Virus record (IMG/VR): IMGVR_UViG_3300030943_000132 | Location: 1-29,853 of that record | Direction: 5' to 3' (one strand) | Length of the DNA stretch: 29,853 bases | Origin: a virus | In this document: positions 29,561-29,853 of the stretch, piece by piece | Layout: the number at the start of each line of letters is the position of its first letter | Numbering within the stretch: the first letter of the stretch is position 1 | The notes under the pieces: model-generated | Seen by the model: only the letters and a program-made list of their open reading frames with translations | Databases searched by the model: none | Told to the model about the DNA's origin: nothing | Program-made: the position numbers and the translations under genes

Positions 29561-29853
29561 TTTAGTAATTCGGTTTCAATGTATAGTTTGATTATATTAT
29601 AAGAATTACAAATTTCAGCCATATAGTAAGGATATCTGTATGTACCAAAACTTTCTGATGTTCCTTTTCTTTCATCAATTTCTGATTTATGCCAATCAAG
29701 AAACGATTTTTCAAAAAGCCATAAAGCAAGGGTTCCATTTTTAAGATAAAAAACATCTTCATGTTTTGTCTTAACTCCATTTTTCAAAATGCTATAATTT
29801 ATCTTGATAGTATTTGCGTTATCTTGATAAAATATTTCTGATTGAACTTCAAT
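29557..29853 (-). CDS. Unknown protein, partial (5' end beyond window)
   Basis: The frame is open from base 29853 to the stop at 29559-29557, at least 98 residues, with no ATG near the edge, so the start lies outside. Visible parts are INYSILKNGVKTKHEDVFYLK, GTLALWLFEKSFLDWHKSE and YRYPYYMAEICNSYNIIKLYI. It is aromatic and mixed alpha/beta, with no recognised motif. The stop overlaps the DUF6166-like start as ATGA. Confidence 0.55.
   Translation of the reverse strand: MEVQSEIFYQDNANTIKINYSILKNGVKTKHEDVFYLKNGTLALWLFEKSFLDWHKSEIDERKGTSESFGTYRYPYYMAEICNSYNIIKLYIETELLK

Noticed and set aside
1-29853. CRISPR array or insertion sequence
   Set aside because: No regularly spaced identical repeats and no transposase-like protein or paired terminal inverted repeats were found.

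Overview
The window looks like part of the genome of a tailed phage (or prophage) with a contractile tail, infecting a member of the Bacteroidota. Every convincing gene lies on the minus strand, so the reading order runs from base 29853 down to base 1. Four things point to a Bacteroidota host. The DNA is AT-rich. Start codons lack purine-rich Shine-Dalgarno sites. Several intergenic gaps carry the Bacteroidota -7 promoter box (TAnnTTTG), some with a TTG element 17-20 bases upstream. One gene (23210-23854) encodes a secreted protein whose C-terminus looks like a type IX secretion sorting domain, a system confined to that phylum.

Region 1 (29853-23857) is an accessory or early block of small genes. 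Most are unrecognised. Recognisable ones are a DUF6166-like protein, a DUF3820-like protein, two small helix-turn-helix proteins, a possible ASCH-fold protein, a probable winged-helix protein and an LPD29-like protein. Two closely matched promoters and a strong terminator lie here, and the motif AACACGTA/TACGTGTT recurs in intergenic gaps.

Region 2 (23854-21600) holds the putative type IX cargo protein. Seven bases after its stop codon comes a 113-nt tRNA-like element with a perfect T-arm and acceptor stem but no readable anticodon. Then come a second structured RNA, a cold-shock protein, an HNH endonuclease and three small unknown genes. No terminase, integrase or lysis gene is seen in the window.

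Region 3 (21628-12794) is the head and neck module: portal fused to a MuF-like domain, prohead protease fused to a scaffold, decoration protein, major capsid protein, a hendecad coiled-coil protein, a beta-rich protein, then four head-tail connector/completion candidates.

Region 4 (12723-1) is the tail in P2/Mu order: sheath, tube, tail assembly chaperone with a probable programmed -1 frameshift, tape measure, tube-proximal (gpU/CIS-tube-like) protein, LysM-like gpX, hub gpD, spike gpV, a small unknown protein, gpW/gp25, gpJ, gpI, and the start of a fibre built of 16-residue repeats that runs off the left edge. Many neighbouring genes share TAATG or ATGA stop/start overlaps, so they are probably co-translated; terminators and internal promoters divide the late block into sub-units around the capsid and tape-measure genes.
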